The notes: a model not told the origin generated them from the letters alone. A stretch of 64,000 nt of DNA from Oscillospiraceae bacterium (GCA_902786285.1 CADABX010000009.1:1-64000), one strand, 5' to 3'; shown: positions 9,601-16,651, counted from the first letter of the stretch. A program made the numbers and translations.

Positions 9601-10232
9601 CCTACGATATCGGCTTCGGCGGCGTGGACCACGTCCTTGCTTCCGGCGAAGACGTCAACATCATGGTCTTCGACACCGAAGTGTACTCCAACACCGGCGG
9701 CCAGGCTTCCAAGGCTTCCCAGATCGGCCAGGTCGCACAGTTTGCGGCAGCCGGTAAGGCGATTGCCAAGAAGAGCCTTTCCGAAATCGCCATGAGCTAC
9801 GGCTACGTTTATGTGGCACAGATCGCCATGGGCGCCAACATGAACCAGACGATCAAAGCCATCGCGGAAGCCGAAGCGTATCCGGGCCCGTCGATCGTGA
9901 TCGCCTATGCGCCGTGCGAAATGCACTCCATCAAGGGCGGCATGGTCAACTGCCAGAACGAGATGAAGAAGGCTGTGGAATGCGGCTACTGGAACCTGTT
10001 CCGCTTCAACCCGGCGCTCAAGGCCGAAGGCAAGAATCCGTTCTCGCTCGACAGTAAGCCCGGCGTGAAGGAAGACTACCGTGCATTCCTGCTCAACGAA
10101 GCGCGCTACTCCGCGCTGACCCGCTCCTTCCCCGACAGAGCCGAAAAGCTCTTTGCCGAAGCGGAAGACAAGAGCGTGGAGCGCTACAACCACCTGCTCA
10201 AGCTCAAGGATCTGTACGCACCCGCGGAATAA
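6666..10232 (+). CDS. nifJ: pyruvate:ferredoxin (flavodoxin) oxidoreductase
   Basis: Single-chain homodimeric pyruvate:ferredoxin oxidoreductase, 1188 residues, the normal length. It converts pyruvate and CoA to acetyl-CoA, CO2 and reduced ferredoxin in anaerobic energy metabolism. Domain I begins with the YPITPSSPMA pyruvate/TPP loop. Two [4Fe-4S] clusters are given by CAQCNQCAYVCP and CMGCGVCVGVCP near residues 700-770; the third cluster uses CAGCAE plus a distant cysteine. The TPP-binding domain shows GGDGWAYDIGFGG and NTGGQASKAS. AGGAGGA lies ten bases before the ATG. It is flanked by its own promoter and terminator, so it is monocistronic and probably highly expressed. Confidence 0.98.
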   Translation: MARKMKTMDGNNAAAYVSYAFTEVAGIYPITPSSPMADYVDQWSAQGMKNIFGTTVKVSEMQSEAGAAGTVHGSLAAGALTTTYTASQGLLLMIPNMYKIAGELLPSVFHVSARCVASHALNIFGDHSDVYACRQTGFAMLAETNPQEVMDLGAVAHLATIKGRVPFINFFDGFRTSHELQKIEVWDYEDLKEMCDMDAVEAFRKRALNPERPVMRGSHENGDIFFQHREACNKYYDAMPAIVEEYMGKVNAKLGTNYQLFNYYGAPDAEKIIVAMGSICDVAEEVIDYLTAKGEKVGLVKVRLYRPFSAKHLAAAIPATVKKIAVLDRTKEPGSLGEPLYLDVVAALEEAGRTGIEIIGGRYGLGSKDTPPASVFAVYDELNKAEMKKHFTIGINDDVTHLSLEEKEAPNTAAAGTIECKFWGLGGDGTVGANKDSIKIIGDHTDKYVQAYFQYDSKKTGGVTISHLRFGDAPIKSPYYINKADFVACHNPSYVEKGYKMVNDVKPGGVFLINCQWSPEELAEKLNGEAKRIIAKNNIQLYTVNAIDIAAKIGLGKRTNTVLQSAFFSLSKVLPEEEAIGYMKEKAQKFMKKGKEIVEMNEKAIDAGASAYVKIDVPADWANAEDGAAAPKSEGAEKLVKMVDTIMKPVGLMNGDSLPVSAFEDHADGTFEQGASAFEKRGVAVMVPAWNAATCAQCNQCAYVCPHATIRPYCLTEEEAAGAPENAILVDKKAGKGKGKYKYTLAVSPFDCMGCGVCVGVCPTKSLKMVSRESQDSLQPVFDYMVKNVTVKDDVADNTVIGSQYKTPLLEFSGSCAGCAETAYARLITQLFGDRMYISNATGCSSIWGGPAATSPYTVNAQGHGPAWANSLFEDNAEHGFGMMLGQNAIRNALVAKTQELIALGWTQQAIKDTGKAWLDTLTDGNANKAAAAAYVAALEENIEPGCDCKACTLAGDILKHSEYLAKKSVWIFGGDGWAYDIGFGGVDHVLASGEDVNIMVFDTEVYSNTGGQASKASQIGQVAQFAAAGKAIAKKSLSEIAMSYGYVYVAQIAMGANMNQTIKAIAEAEAYPGPSIVIAYAPCEMHSIKGGMVNCQNEMKKAVECGYWNLFRFNPALKAEGKNPFSLDSKPGVKEDYRAFLLNEARYSALTRSFPDRAEKLFAEAEDKSVERYNHLLKLKDLYAPAE

Positions 10233-10245
10233 GAACAACAAAAAA

Positions 10246-10271
10246 CGCCGTCCGAAAGGGCGGCTTTTTTG
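10246..10271 (+). terminator. intrinsic terminator of nifJ
   Basis: GCCGTCC/GGGCGGC stem with loop GAAA followed by six T, 14 bases after the stop codon; an A-run precedes it. Confidence 0.9.
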
Positions 10272-10274
10272 TTA

Positions 10275-10565
10275 GGGCAAAGGGTTGCGGGTCGCCGGTG
10301 GCGACCTCTCAGCCGCAGGCTGAGAAGCAACGACCGAGTTGCGGGTGTCCAGTGGACACCTCGCGAAGCGAAGCAACGACCGAGCCGGCAGGCGAGACCC
10401 GGGAGCCGAGAACGGCAGGCGAGACCCAAGGGCAAAGGGAGAAGCGAGAAAGAAACAAGACAGCAAGAAGCAAGAGGGCAAGAGAAGTAGCGTCGCCGTT
10501 TGGCGGTGCTGCTCTTTATCTCTTGATCCCTCAACCCCTCAATCCCTCAATCCCTTAATCCCTCC
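10275..10565. repeat. modular hairpin repeat (two units) with word tracts
   Basis: Unit 1 (10285-10338) and unit 2 (10339-10384) share the skeleton TTGCGGG - hairpin - CC - hairpin - AGCAACGACCGAG. The hairpins differ but each is self-complementary: TCGCC/GGCGA versus TGTCC/GGACA, and TCTCAGCC/GGCTGAGA versus TCGC/GCGA. Then GGCAGGCGAGACCC occurs twice, followed by AAGCAAGA-type words and, from about 10525, inverse words (CCCTCAATCCCTCAATCCC). A single-unit copy lies inverted at 15511-15625. No gene is visible between nifJ and the symporter. Confidence 0.7.
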
Positions 10566-10588
10566 TTTACCCCTTCTTCAAAAAACAA

Positions 10589-10617
10589 TTGCATTTTCTT
10601 TTTGCATCCGCTATAAT
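10589..10617 (+). promoter_or_regulatory. promoter of the symporter gene
   Basis: TTGCAT (10589-10594), 17-base spacer, TATAAT (10612-10617), 32 bases before the GTG start. Confidence 0.75.
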
Positions 10618-10649
10618 GGAACCAACACAGGAGAGAGAAGGAGATATGT

Positions 10650-12170
10650 GTGAAGAATCCGATCAAGTTTTTCTTTTCCCGCGAAGAAAGCGATACCAAG
10701 GTCGCCAACAACCGGCTGCTGTCCTATGCCGTCGGTCTGGCCGGCCAGAACGCGAACTACGGCTTTGTATCCAACCGTCTGTTTGTGTTCCTCAACACCG
10801 TTTTAAAAATCGACTCGCGCTCCACCGGCTGGATCACCGGCTTTTCCACCCTCTGGGATGCGGTCAACGACCCGATCATCGGCACGCTGGTGGACGCGCG
10901 CAAGTTCAAGCCCGGCCGCAAGCTGCGCCCGTTTTTGCTGTATCTGCCGCCGATCATCGGTCTGATCACGGCGCTGATGTTCTTTGACTTCGGCTTTTCC
11001 CAGACGCAGACGATCGTCTTCATCATTGCCGCCTATCTGATCTATGACATCATCTATTCCTATCAGGATGTGGCGCTGTGGGGCATGATCCCGCTGTCGA
11101 GCCCGAACTCCGAGGAGCGCGGCCGTGTGTCGCAATGGGTGTCGATCGGCGCCGGCGCAGGCTCCACGGTGGCCTCGCTGTTTCCGCAGGTGCGGCAGGG
11201 GATCGTCAACAGCGGCGTTGCGAGTGAAAAAACGGCCTATTTCATCGGTGCGGTCGCGTTCGGCTTCGGCGGCATGCTCATTTCCATGCTCGCCTACCGG
11301 ATGAAGGAAAAGGTGCTGTATGAACACAAGGAGGAAAAAAACAGCGTTTGGAAAAATCTCAAAACGCTGCGCTACAACCGCACGCTGATCATCATCTGTC
11401 TCGCGCGGTTCGTCGCGTGCTTCTCGCTGACGCTGCCGTGGGAATACTTCTTTGAAACCGAGGGCATGACCGTTTCCTTTTTCGGCCACGACGTCAGCCA
11501 CGCCACGCTGCAGCTCATCTATACCTTTTTGCCCGGCATTCCCGGGGCGCTGTCCATGTTTTTTGCCACGCGCTTTGCCGAAAAGATCGGCGGCATGAAA
11601 CGGATCCTGGTCGTCGCGGAGGTGCTCGCGATCTCCATCCGCACCATCTGCTTCTTCCTCGGCGCCAACAACCGCTTCCTCAACCCGTGGATCCTTTGCG
11701 TCATCATGGTGCTGGTGGCGGTCATCGGCATCCCGACCAGCATGAAGGACATCGCCCACCGCGCACTGATTGCGGACTCCATCGACGAGGTGGAGCTGAA
11801 AACCGGCGAGCGCACCGAGGGCATCTCGTTCTCGATGCAAAATTTCGTGTCCAAGCTGACCGGCGCCGTGAGCAAATTTATTCAGGGCTATTTGCTGCGC
11901 TGGCTCGGGTTTAACGAAAAGATCACCGACGCTGCGGGCAATATGCTCGAGGGCACCGCCGCCATCCGCGCCCACGCGCCCTCCACGCGCTTTGTCAGAT
12001 ACCGCTGGCACCAGTTTATGCTCGGCCCGGCGATCGGCTCGGCGCTGTATCTGATCGTGATTTTGTTCCTGCGCGACGACCGCACGCACATGGCGGAGGT
12101 GGAGCGTCAGCTCAAGGAGAAGCGCGAAGCCGCAGCCGCGCAGGCAGAGCCGGTCGTTGTCAGTGATTAG
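10650..12170 (+). CDS. GPH-family (MelB-like) MFS sugar:cation symporter
   Basis: Twelve-helix transporter of the glycoside-pentoside-hexuronide:cation symporter family, 506 residues, about normal length. Helix-forming stretches run through the whole protein. Family-like sequence includes the cytoplasmic loop NDPIIGTLVDARKF early on (MelB: DPxxG motif) and the later stretch DIAHRALIADSIDEVELKTGER, typical of GPH members. Translation starts at GTG 10650, with AAGGAG six bases upstream; the ATG two bases earlier is in another frame. Substrate is unknown; glycosides or hexuronides would fit the nearby glycosidases and uxaC. Monocistronic, convergent to spoIIE. Confidence 0.88.
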   Translation: MKNPIKFFFSREESDTKVANNRLLSYAVGLAGQNANYGFVSNRLFVFLNTVLKIDSRSTGWITGFSTLWDAVNDPIIGTLVDARKFKPGRKLRPFLLYLPPIIGLITALMFFDFGFSQTQTIVFIIAAYLIYDIIYSYQDVALWGMIPLSSPNSEERGRVSQWVSIGAGAGSTVASLFPQVRQGIVNSGVASEKTAYFIGAVAFGFGGMLISMLAYRMKEKVLYEHKEEKNSVWKNLKTLRYNRTLIIICLARFVACFSLTLPWEYFFETEGMTVSFFGHDVSHATLQLIYTFLPGIPGALSMFFATRFAEKIGGMKRILVVAEVLAISIRTICFFLGANNRFLNPWILCVIMVLVAVIGIPTSMKDIAHRALIADSIDEVELKTGERTEGISFSMQNFVSKLTGAVSKFIQGYLLRWLGFNEKITDAAGNMLEGTAAIRAHAPSTRFVRYRWHQFMLGPAIGSALYLIVILFLRDDRTHMAEVERQLKEKREAAAAQAEPVVVSD

Positions 12171-12283
12171 TGCTTAGTGATTAGAAAAACAGACTGTATG
12201 TCCGTTGCGGATCTACAGTCTGTTTTTTATTTTTCGGCCCCTCATCATCAGCCACTAATCACTAACCGCTAACCGCTAACCTC
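12160..12283. repeat. inverted TTAGTGATTAG word tract flanking a terminator
   Basis: The last codons of the symporter gene (AGTGATTAG, including the stop) are repeated after it as GTGCTTAGTGATTAG. On the far side of the terminator, 12249-12283 holds the inverse (CACTAATCACTAACCGCTAA), ending next to the spoIIE stop. The left arm seems to be seeded from coding sequence plus stop codon. Confidence 0.6.
12185..12228. terminator. bidirectional terminator between symporter and spoIIE
   Basis: AAAAACAGACTGTA and TACAGTCTGTTTTTT form a long stem with A-run and T-run on both sides, so it can stop transcription from either convergent gene. Confidence 0.85.
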
Positions 12284-14590
12284 TCACTCCCTGTTCTCCA
12301 ACACCTTCGCCGCCACGACCGTGATATCGTCCCGCGTCTCGTCGTCATATCGCAGCTTTGCCAGCGAGGCGATGTGCGACGCGAGGTCGTCCATATTGTT
12401 GGTGCTCCATGCGAGCAGCTCGTCACTCAGCCACCCGCAGTCGAGCGCCGTTACACCGTCGGACACCAGCAGCACAATGTCGCCCGGCTGCAGCGTTTCT
12501 TCGCGGTGCGCAAACCCCACCGTGCGCAAAATCCCGATGGGCAGCGACGCATCTTCGATCACGGTGACCCGATCGCCGCGGCGCCAAAACGACACCGCCG
12601 CGCCGGCTTTGTAAAAATCGGCCTGCCCCGTATAGACGTTGATGCACAGCCCGTCCGCCGTGGCGATGGATTCGTCGCTCGATTTCACCAGCAGCACACA
12701 GTTGACCAGCCGCAGCGCACCGGAAAATGTGAAGCCGCTTTCCAGCAGCTTTTCCAGCAGCGTGCTCGCGAGCACGGAATCCACCGCCGCCCGGGCACCG
12801 GTGCCCATGCCGTCGCTGAGCAGCGCGATATGCCGGCCTTCGGGGTCGGTCAGGGTTTGCACACAGTCGCCGCAGACGCCGCCCTCGGCTGCCGCAATCT
12901 GCGACCGGCCGAACAGCACGCGGTATTTTGCCTTTTCCCAAAACGTGATCGTTGTGCGCAGATCCATGAGGGCGATCTCCTCCGGCTGGAACCGCCGTCC
13001 GGTGAGAGACTGCAGCGTTTTGCGGATGCGGTGGAAATCCAGCGAGAACGCGTCCTCGAGCATCGTGATCTCCACACTCACGCGCCCGGTGCTGTCGGTA
13101 AACAGATGCAGCGCGTCCACAAACTGCCCCTCATCGGCCAGCGCCTCGCGCAGCGACCGCGACCGTGCGGCGTCGGCCACGCGGCTGCCGTGGACAAGGG
13201 CGGCGATCTCTTCCAGCAGATCCGCTATGGTGGAAAACTGGTCGCTGACCACGCCGCGCAGCTCGCGGATCTTTTCCTTGGCCGCAAGGCCGGATACAAA
13301 ATCGGTGTAGCTTTGGGCGATCTTTTCCTTGAGCGCCGGCGCGCGCGGACAGCGGCGTTCGAGCGCGGTGGTCTGCGGCGCGTCCTCCTGCATGCCGGCG
13401 AGGGCAAGAATGTCGGCGGCGGTTTCGCTGTAACGGTCGCGCCAGCAGGCGGTCTGAAATTTGCACCCGGGACACACGGTTTGCTGCAGCGACGAGAAAA
13501 TCAGTTGCAGCTCCGGGTTCAAAACACGGTCGAGCTTGCCGCTGACCTGTTCGATCACATCGGAGATCTCGCCCACCTGCGCGGCGGCACGCTGCAGATT
13601 GGCGCTGACATAGTAGTGGAGCTGCGGCTCCGGAAGCAGACCGCTTTTTTTGAGCAACTCGCGCAATTGCTCTTTGCGCTTTGCCGGGATCAGCACAAAG
13701 ACGGCGCAGGCGATGAAGATTTCCAAAAGGCACCACAAAACCGGCGCACGAAAACCCTGCAAAAACGCCGTGAGCGCTGCTGCGCCGGCAAAAAAGAGCG
13801 CAGATACCATCGGCCCGCGCGGTGAAAAAACGCCGCCCGCAAGCCCGGCTACGGCATAGACCGGGAACAAAAACCGCGTTCCCGGCAAAAGACCGAGCGC
13901 CAGCCCGGTGCAAACGCCGCCAACCGCGCCGCCGGACACGCCGCCGACAAAGGCCGCAAACAGCACCGCGAGACCCGCCGCCACACGCGCCGGGGAAAGA
14001 CCGAACGCGCTGTAGGACGCCGCGCAAAGCAGCAACAGACAGCCGCAAAGCCCGAGCACCGCCTTGTCCGCCGCCGAAAGATCGGCCAGAGAGACCGACC
14101 GGACGGGCAGCCGCAGCGCACGCAGAAACAGCGCACAGCTAAGACACGCCGCCGCGCACTCCGCCAAAAGAAGGCCCAGCCCCGGCAGGGACACGCCGGT
14201 GAACGCGCTGTAGCCGAGTCCGCACGCCGTAACCCCGCAGGCCGCTACCGCCGGGAGCAGCAGGCTGCGCCGCAGCGACAAAAACCGCCTTTCGATCACC
14301 AGCCGAAACAGGCCGATCAAAAGCAGCGCCGCCGTGTGCCAAAGTGCCTCGGGCCACGAGAGCGACGAAAACAGCCCGAGGACGCCGCCGCAAAACACGC
14401 CTGCCAGCGCTTCGAACGGACACGCGGCCATCAGCGCCGCCACAAACGGCGAAAAGCCCGCCACAGCGCGCAGACCGCCGAACAAAAACGCCGCGAGCGC
14501 CCAGCCCGCCAGCCGCAGCAGCACACGCGGTTCTTTTTTCAGTTCCAGGATGGTGTCGGTTGGTTGGTGTTCCTTGGTTGCCGTTCGCAT
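12284..14590 (-). CDS. spoIIE: stage II sporulation protein E (SpoIIE phosphatase)
   Basis: Membrane PP2C-type serine phosphatase, 768 residues, close to the usual length. In sporulating Firmicutes it dephosphorylates SpoIIAA to free sigma-F in the forespore and takes part in the polar septum. Residues about 25-300 form a run of hydrophobic helices (the ten-TM part). A cysteine-containing linker (CPGCKFQTACW, CPRAP) follows. The C-terminal phosphatase shows LLSDGMGTGARA and LLVSDGVTALD with metal-ligand aspartates. The ATG at 14590 begins MRTATKEHQ, with GGAAAGGG upstream. This is strong evidence for endospore formation. No partner genes are adjacent, which is usual for spoIIE. Confidence 0.95.
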   Translation of the reverse strand: MRTATKEHQPTDTILELKKEPRVLLRLAGWALAAFLFGGLRAVAGFSPFVAALMAACPFEALAGVFCGGVLGLFSSLSWPEALWHTAALLLIGLFRLVIERRFLSLRRSLLLPAVAACGVTACGLGYSAFTGVSLPGLGLLLAECAAACLSCALFLRALRLPVRSVSLADLSAADKAVLGLCGCLLLLCAASYSAFGLSPARVAAGLAVLFAAFVGGVSGGAVGGVCTGLALGLLPGTRFLFPVYAVAGLAGGVFSPRGPMVSALFFAGAAALTAFLQGFRAPVLWCLLEIFIACAVFVLIPAKRKEQLRELLKKSGLLPEPQLHYYVSANLQRAAAQVGEISDVIEQVSGKLDRVLNPELQLIFSSLQQTVCPGCKFQTACWRDRYSETAADILALAGMQEDAPQTTALERRCPRAPALKEKIAQSYTDFVSGLAAKEKIRELRGVVSDQFSTIADLLEEIAALVHGSRVADAARSRSLREALADEGQFVDALHLFTDSTGRVSVEITMLEDAFSLDFHRIRKTLQSLTGRRFQPEEIALMDLRTTITFWEKAKYRVLFGRSQIAAAEGGVCGDCVQTLTDPEGRHIALLSDGMGTGARAAVDSVLASTLLEKLLESGFTFSGALRLVNCVLLVKSSDESIATADGLCINVYTGQADFYKAGAAVSFWRRGDRVTVIEDASLPIGILRTVGFAHREETLQPGDIVLLVSDGVTALDCGWLSDELLAWSTNNMDDLASHIASLAKLRYDDETRDDITVVAAKVLENRE

Positions 14591-14621
14591 GCGATCAGCC
14601 CTTTCCGCTCAGATGGGTTCC

Positions 14622-14627
14622 ATTATA
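14622..14627 (-). promoter_or_regulatory. -10 element of spoIIE
   Basis: TATAAT on the minus strand, 31 bases before the start codon. The -35 position is poor (CCCTTT), as expected for a gene activated by Spo0A, but I do not find a clear 0A box. Confidence 0.4.
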
Positions 14628-14639
14628 GGACAAGCGAAA

Positions 14640-15240
14640 GGGGAAAAGGGTCGGAATGTGCGGTTGGCTAGGGCCGAGGGCCAAGGGACGCGGACAACCG
14701 TTGTGGCAGAGGAAAACGATCTGCCGCGCAGGGGAACGGACATGTTGTAGTGCCGATCAGTGATCGGCTACGCATTCGCAGCCGTACCTTGTAGCGCCGC
14801 CGTGTCGGCGGCTCAGTCGTCAATCAATGGTCTATAGCATTGTAGCGCCGATCAGTGATCGGCTTTTGTGCCGAACGCATCCGCGCCCAGTCGGCGGAGC
14901 GCCGACCGCTACAGCACAACTCTTGGCTTCCCCTTTGAAAGGGGAAGCTGGCACGCGCCAACACGATTCCCGGTAAAGCGACAACACGAAATGCGCGTGA
15001 CTGATGAGGTTGAAAACGTGCAGGTGAAAACAAACCTCCCGGCACAGCACACCCGAACTGTCCGCGCCCAGTCGATCGACCCCTTCCGTCAGCCCTTTGG
15101 GCTGCCACCTTCCCCAACGCGCACTGCGTGCGCTGGGGACGGCTGTTATGGTGGCTGCCTGCGGCAGCATTTCATTCGACGCTACGGGCGCTGGATGTTT
15201 ATATATTGTATTTGTAGCGCCGCGCTCCGCGCGGCTATGA
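14640..15240. repeat. nest of palindromic intergenic repeats
   Basis: About 600 bases without a gene, made of repeat pieces. A word tract (TAGGGCCGAGGGCCAAGGG) lies at 14669-14690. TGTAG(C/T)-led palindromes occur at 14747-14768 and 14841-14863 (GCCGATCAGTGATCGGC), 14790-14812 (GCCGCCGTGTCGGCGGC), 14890-14913 (inverted) and 15213-15236. A MITE-like hairpin CTTCCCCTTT/AAAGGGGAAG is at 14925-14949. The sub-repeat at 15060-15192 is listed separately. No transposase is nearby. Confidence 0.65.
15060..15192 (+). repeat. dispersed hairpin repeat, copy A
   Basis: Starts GTCCGCGCCCAGTCGATCGA and ends CATTCGACGCTACGGGCGCT. An inverted copy lies at 51016-51155. The two agree closely except in the hairpin after CCGTCAG, where this copy has a short stem around CCCTTTGGG and the other has TGCGCTTTGGCGCA. 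Both hold the same CGCGCACTGCGTGCG palindrome flanked by TTCCCC and GGGGA. Confidence 0.8.
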
Positions 15241-15390
15241 ACCGACGCCGACAACGACGGCAAGTGCGATACCTGCGGCGAAAAGATGACCGGTGGCAAA
15301 CACTGCAAATACTGCGGCAAGATTCACGGCGGCACGTTCGGCAGGCTGGTCAAGATTTTCCACAGCATCTTTGCAATCTTTAAGCGATAA
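15241..15390 (+). pseudogene. beheaded C-terminal tail of a zinc-ribbon surface protein
   Basis: An open frame of 49 codons ending at TAA 15388-15390 reads TDADNDGKCDTCGEK, then HCKYCGKIHGG, then FGRLVKIFHSIFAIFKR. It has a calcium-loop-like DADNDGKCD, two CxxC pairs and an aromatic amphipathic end. In my experience of Clostridia this is a typical C-terminal tail of large secreted proteins. A TGA directly precedes it and no start codon or body exists, because repeat sequence takes over upstream. It is best read as the last remnant of a larger gene deleted at the repeat boundary. Its intact original terminator follows. Confidence 0.6.
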
Positions 15391-15444
15391 TGCCCCTTTC
15401 GGCGCTGCGCGCCACTTTCCCCAAAGGGGACAGCATAATAACGC

Positions 15445-15480
15445 AACACCCGCCCTCATGTGAAGGACGGGTGTTTTCTT
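15445..15480 (+). terminator. terminator of the lost surface-protein gene
   Basis: AACACCCGCCCT and AGGACGGGTGTT form a stem with a CATGTGA loop, followed by TTCTT. It lies 55 bases after the remnant's stop codon. Confidence 0.65.
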
Positions 15481-15510
15481 GCCGTTTGTGTATCTTGCAA
15501 TCCTTCCATT

Positions 15511-15625
15511 TGCGCCGCCTGCGGCGCAACCCTCGGCCCTTGGAGTCTCGCCTGCCGGTTCGGTCGTTGCTTCTCAGCCTGCGGCTGAGAGGTCGCCACC
15601 GGCGACCCGCAACCCTTGGCCCTAG
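15511..15625 (-). repeat. modular hairpin repeat, single-unit inverted copy
   Basis: On the minus strand this repeats the 10275 element: AAGGGTTGCGGG, hairpin TCGCCGGTGGCGA, hairpin TCTCAGCC/GGCTGAGA, AGCAACGACCGA, then GGCAGGCGAGAC. It has one unit instead of two, followed by another hairpin (TTGCGCCGCAGGCGGCGCAA). Its end runs into the stop codon of the next minus-strand gene (CCCTAG). Confidence 0.75.
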
Positions 15626-16518
15626 AATTTCACATCCGCGCACAGCCCGTAGTGATCCGACAAATACATCTCGTGCACCGTGTTGTCGATGATCTTGTAG
15701 CGCAGGACGGTTGTACCTTTGGTGACGAAAATAAAGTCGATCGGTTTTTGCTTCGAGAACAGCAGGCGGCCGTAGTTGTGAAAGGTCTGGCCGCTGTCGG
15801 TTTCCTGCGCGGTCTTTTTTGTGTCGTCCAGTGCGGCGGCAACGACCTTGTAGGCTTTCGCGCCCTCTTCGGTGTTGAAGTCGCCTGTGCAGACCACCGG
15901 GCCGGTTTGTTCCAGCCGTTCAATTTCTTTGCAAAGTACCTGCGCCTGCTTTTCCCGCGTCAGCTCCAACAGATGGTCGAGGTGCGTGTTGAGGTGGGTA
16001 TAGACAAGACCGGTTTCTTTGTTTTGCAGCGTCGCCCAGGTGCAGATGCGCGGATAGGTCGAATAAAAGCTTTTGCTGCCTTTTTCGTCCGGCGTTTCGC
16101 TCAGCCAGCGTGTGCCGCTGTCCAGCAGGGTATAGACGTTTTTGTTGTAATAGACCGCGCTGTACTCCGTGTTCTTTGCGCTGTTTCTGGGTTCGCCGAC
16201 GCGCGCGTAGGTGTCGCCGAGGGCGGCGTCCAACAGATCGAGCCACTGCGCCGTGGCCTCCTGCACGCCGAACGAATCGGGCGCATAGGCGCGGATCGCC
16301 GCGGCAATAAACGCGCCGCGGTGTTCCACTTTGCCGTAGAGATCGTCCTTGCACCGGACGTTGAACGATACCACACGCACCGCGTTTTCGGGGCGGTCGG
16401 GCACGTCTGTGATCACCACGGCGTCGGGGGTAAACAGAGAAAGACTCATCAAAACGGCGAACACCAGCGCCGACAGATGGCGGATGCGGTCAACGGTAAA
16501 GGCTTTGAGCTGGTTCAT
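15622..16518 (-). CDS. endonuclease/exonuclease/phosphatase family protein, exported
   Basis: A 298-residue protein of the Mg-dependent EEP fold (DNase I/sphingomyelinase/inositol phosphatase superfamily). The N-terminus has a transmembrane or signal segment (LSALVFAVLMSLSLFT). EEP motifs are visible: VVSFNVRCKDD, FGVQEATAQW (QE metal ligand), NTHLDHLL, VVCTGDFNTEEG (GDFN), IDFIFVTKG and the terminal SDHYGLCADVKF (SDH). All catalytic residues appear present. Start ATG 16518 is preceded by AAAGGAGA. The extracytoplasmic location suggests scavenging of phosphodiesters, DNA or lipids; the substrate is unknown. Single gene with its own promoter, divergent from uxaC. Confidence 0.88.
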   Translation of the reverse strand: MNQLKAFTVDRIRHLSALVFAVLMSLSLFTPDAVVITDVPDRPENAVRVVSFNVRCKDDLYGKVEHRGAFIAAAIRAYAPDSFGVQEATAQWLDLLDAALGDTYARVGEPRNSAKNTEYSAVYYNKNVYTLLDSGTRWLSETPDEKGSKSFYSTYPRICTWATLQNKETGLVYTHLNTHLDHLLELTREKQAQVLCKEIERLEQTGPVVCTGDFNTEEGAKAYKVVAAALDDTKKTAQETDSGQTFHNYGRLLFSKQKPIDFIFVTKGTTVLRYKIIDNTVHEMYLSDHYGLCADVKF

Positions 16519-16549
16519 AAGAAGTCTCCTTTCGGCGGTTTCTGCCTTT

Positions 16550-16578
16550 AGTTTACGCCGGTCCGGGTCTGTTGTCAA
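16550..16578 (-). promoter_or_regulatory. promoter of the EEP-family gene
   Basis: Minus strand TTGACA (16578-16573), 17 bases, TAAACT (16555-16550). The -35 context TTGACAACAG and the TAAACT -10 match the GH31 promoter at 3290-3318. Confidence 0.6.
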
Positions 16579-16594
16579 GTTTCTTCGTTTTGCA

Positions 16595-16623
16595 TTGACT
16601 TTCAGACGTAAAAGCGCTACAAT
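16595..16623 (+). promoter_or_regulatory. promoter of the uxaC operon
   Basis: TTGACT (16595-16600), 17-base spacer, TACAAT (16618-16623), 28 bases before the ATG. Confidence 0.8.
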
Positions 16624-16651
16624 GTTACATATTAAAAAAGAGGTGATACAG

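Noticed and set aside
6603-10241. Very long open frame antisense to nifJ, and similar antisense frames (e.g. 3340-4839, 33302-36490, 46865-51121)
   Set aside because: They mirror real genes, have Arg/His/Gly-rich low-complexity translations, no ribosome sites or domains, and are expected from the biased third codon positions of the sense genes.
10589-10987. Frame starting at ATG 10639-10650 region, overlapping the symporter start
   Set aside because: It is an alternative frame of the symporter gene; GTG 10650 with AAGGAG six bases upstream gives the real membrane protein.
14640-15620. Insertion sequence in the repeat nest
   Set aside because: No transposase frame, no single pair of long inverted ends and no target duplication; the block is a mosaic of short palindromic repeats.
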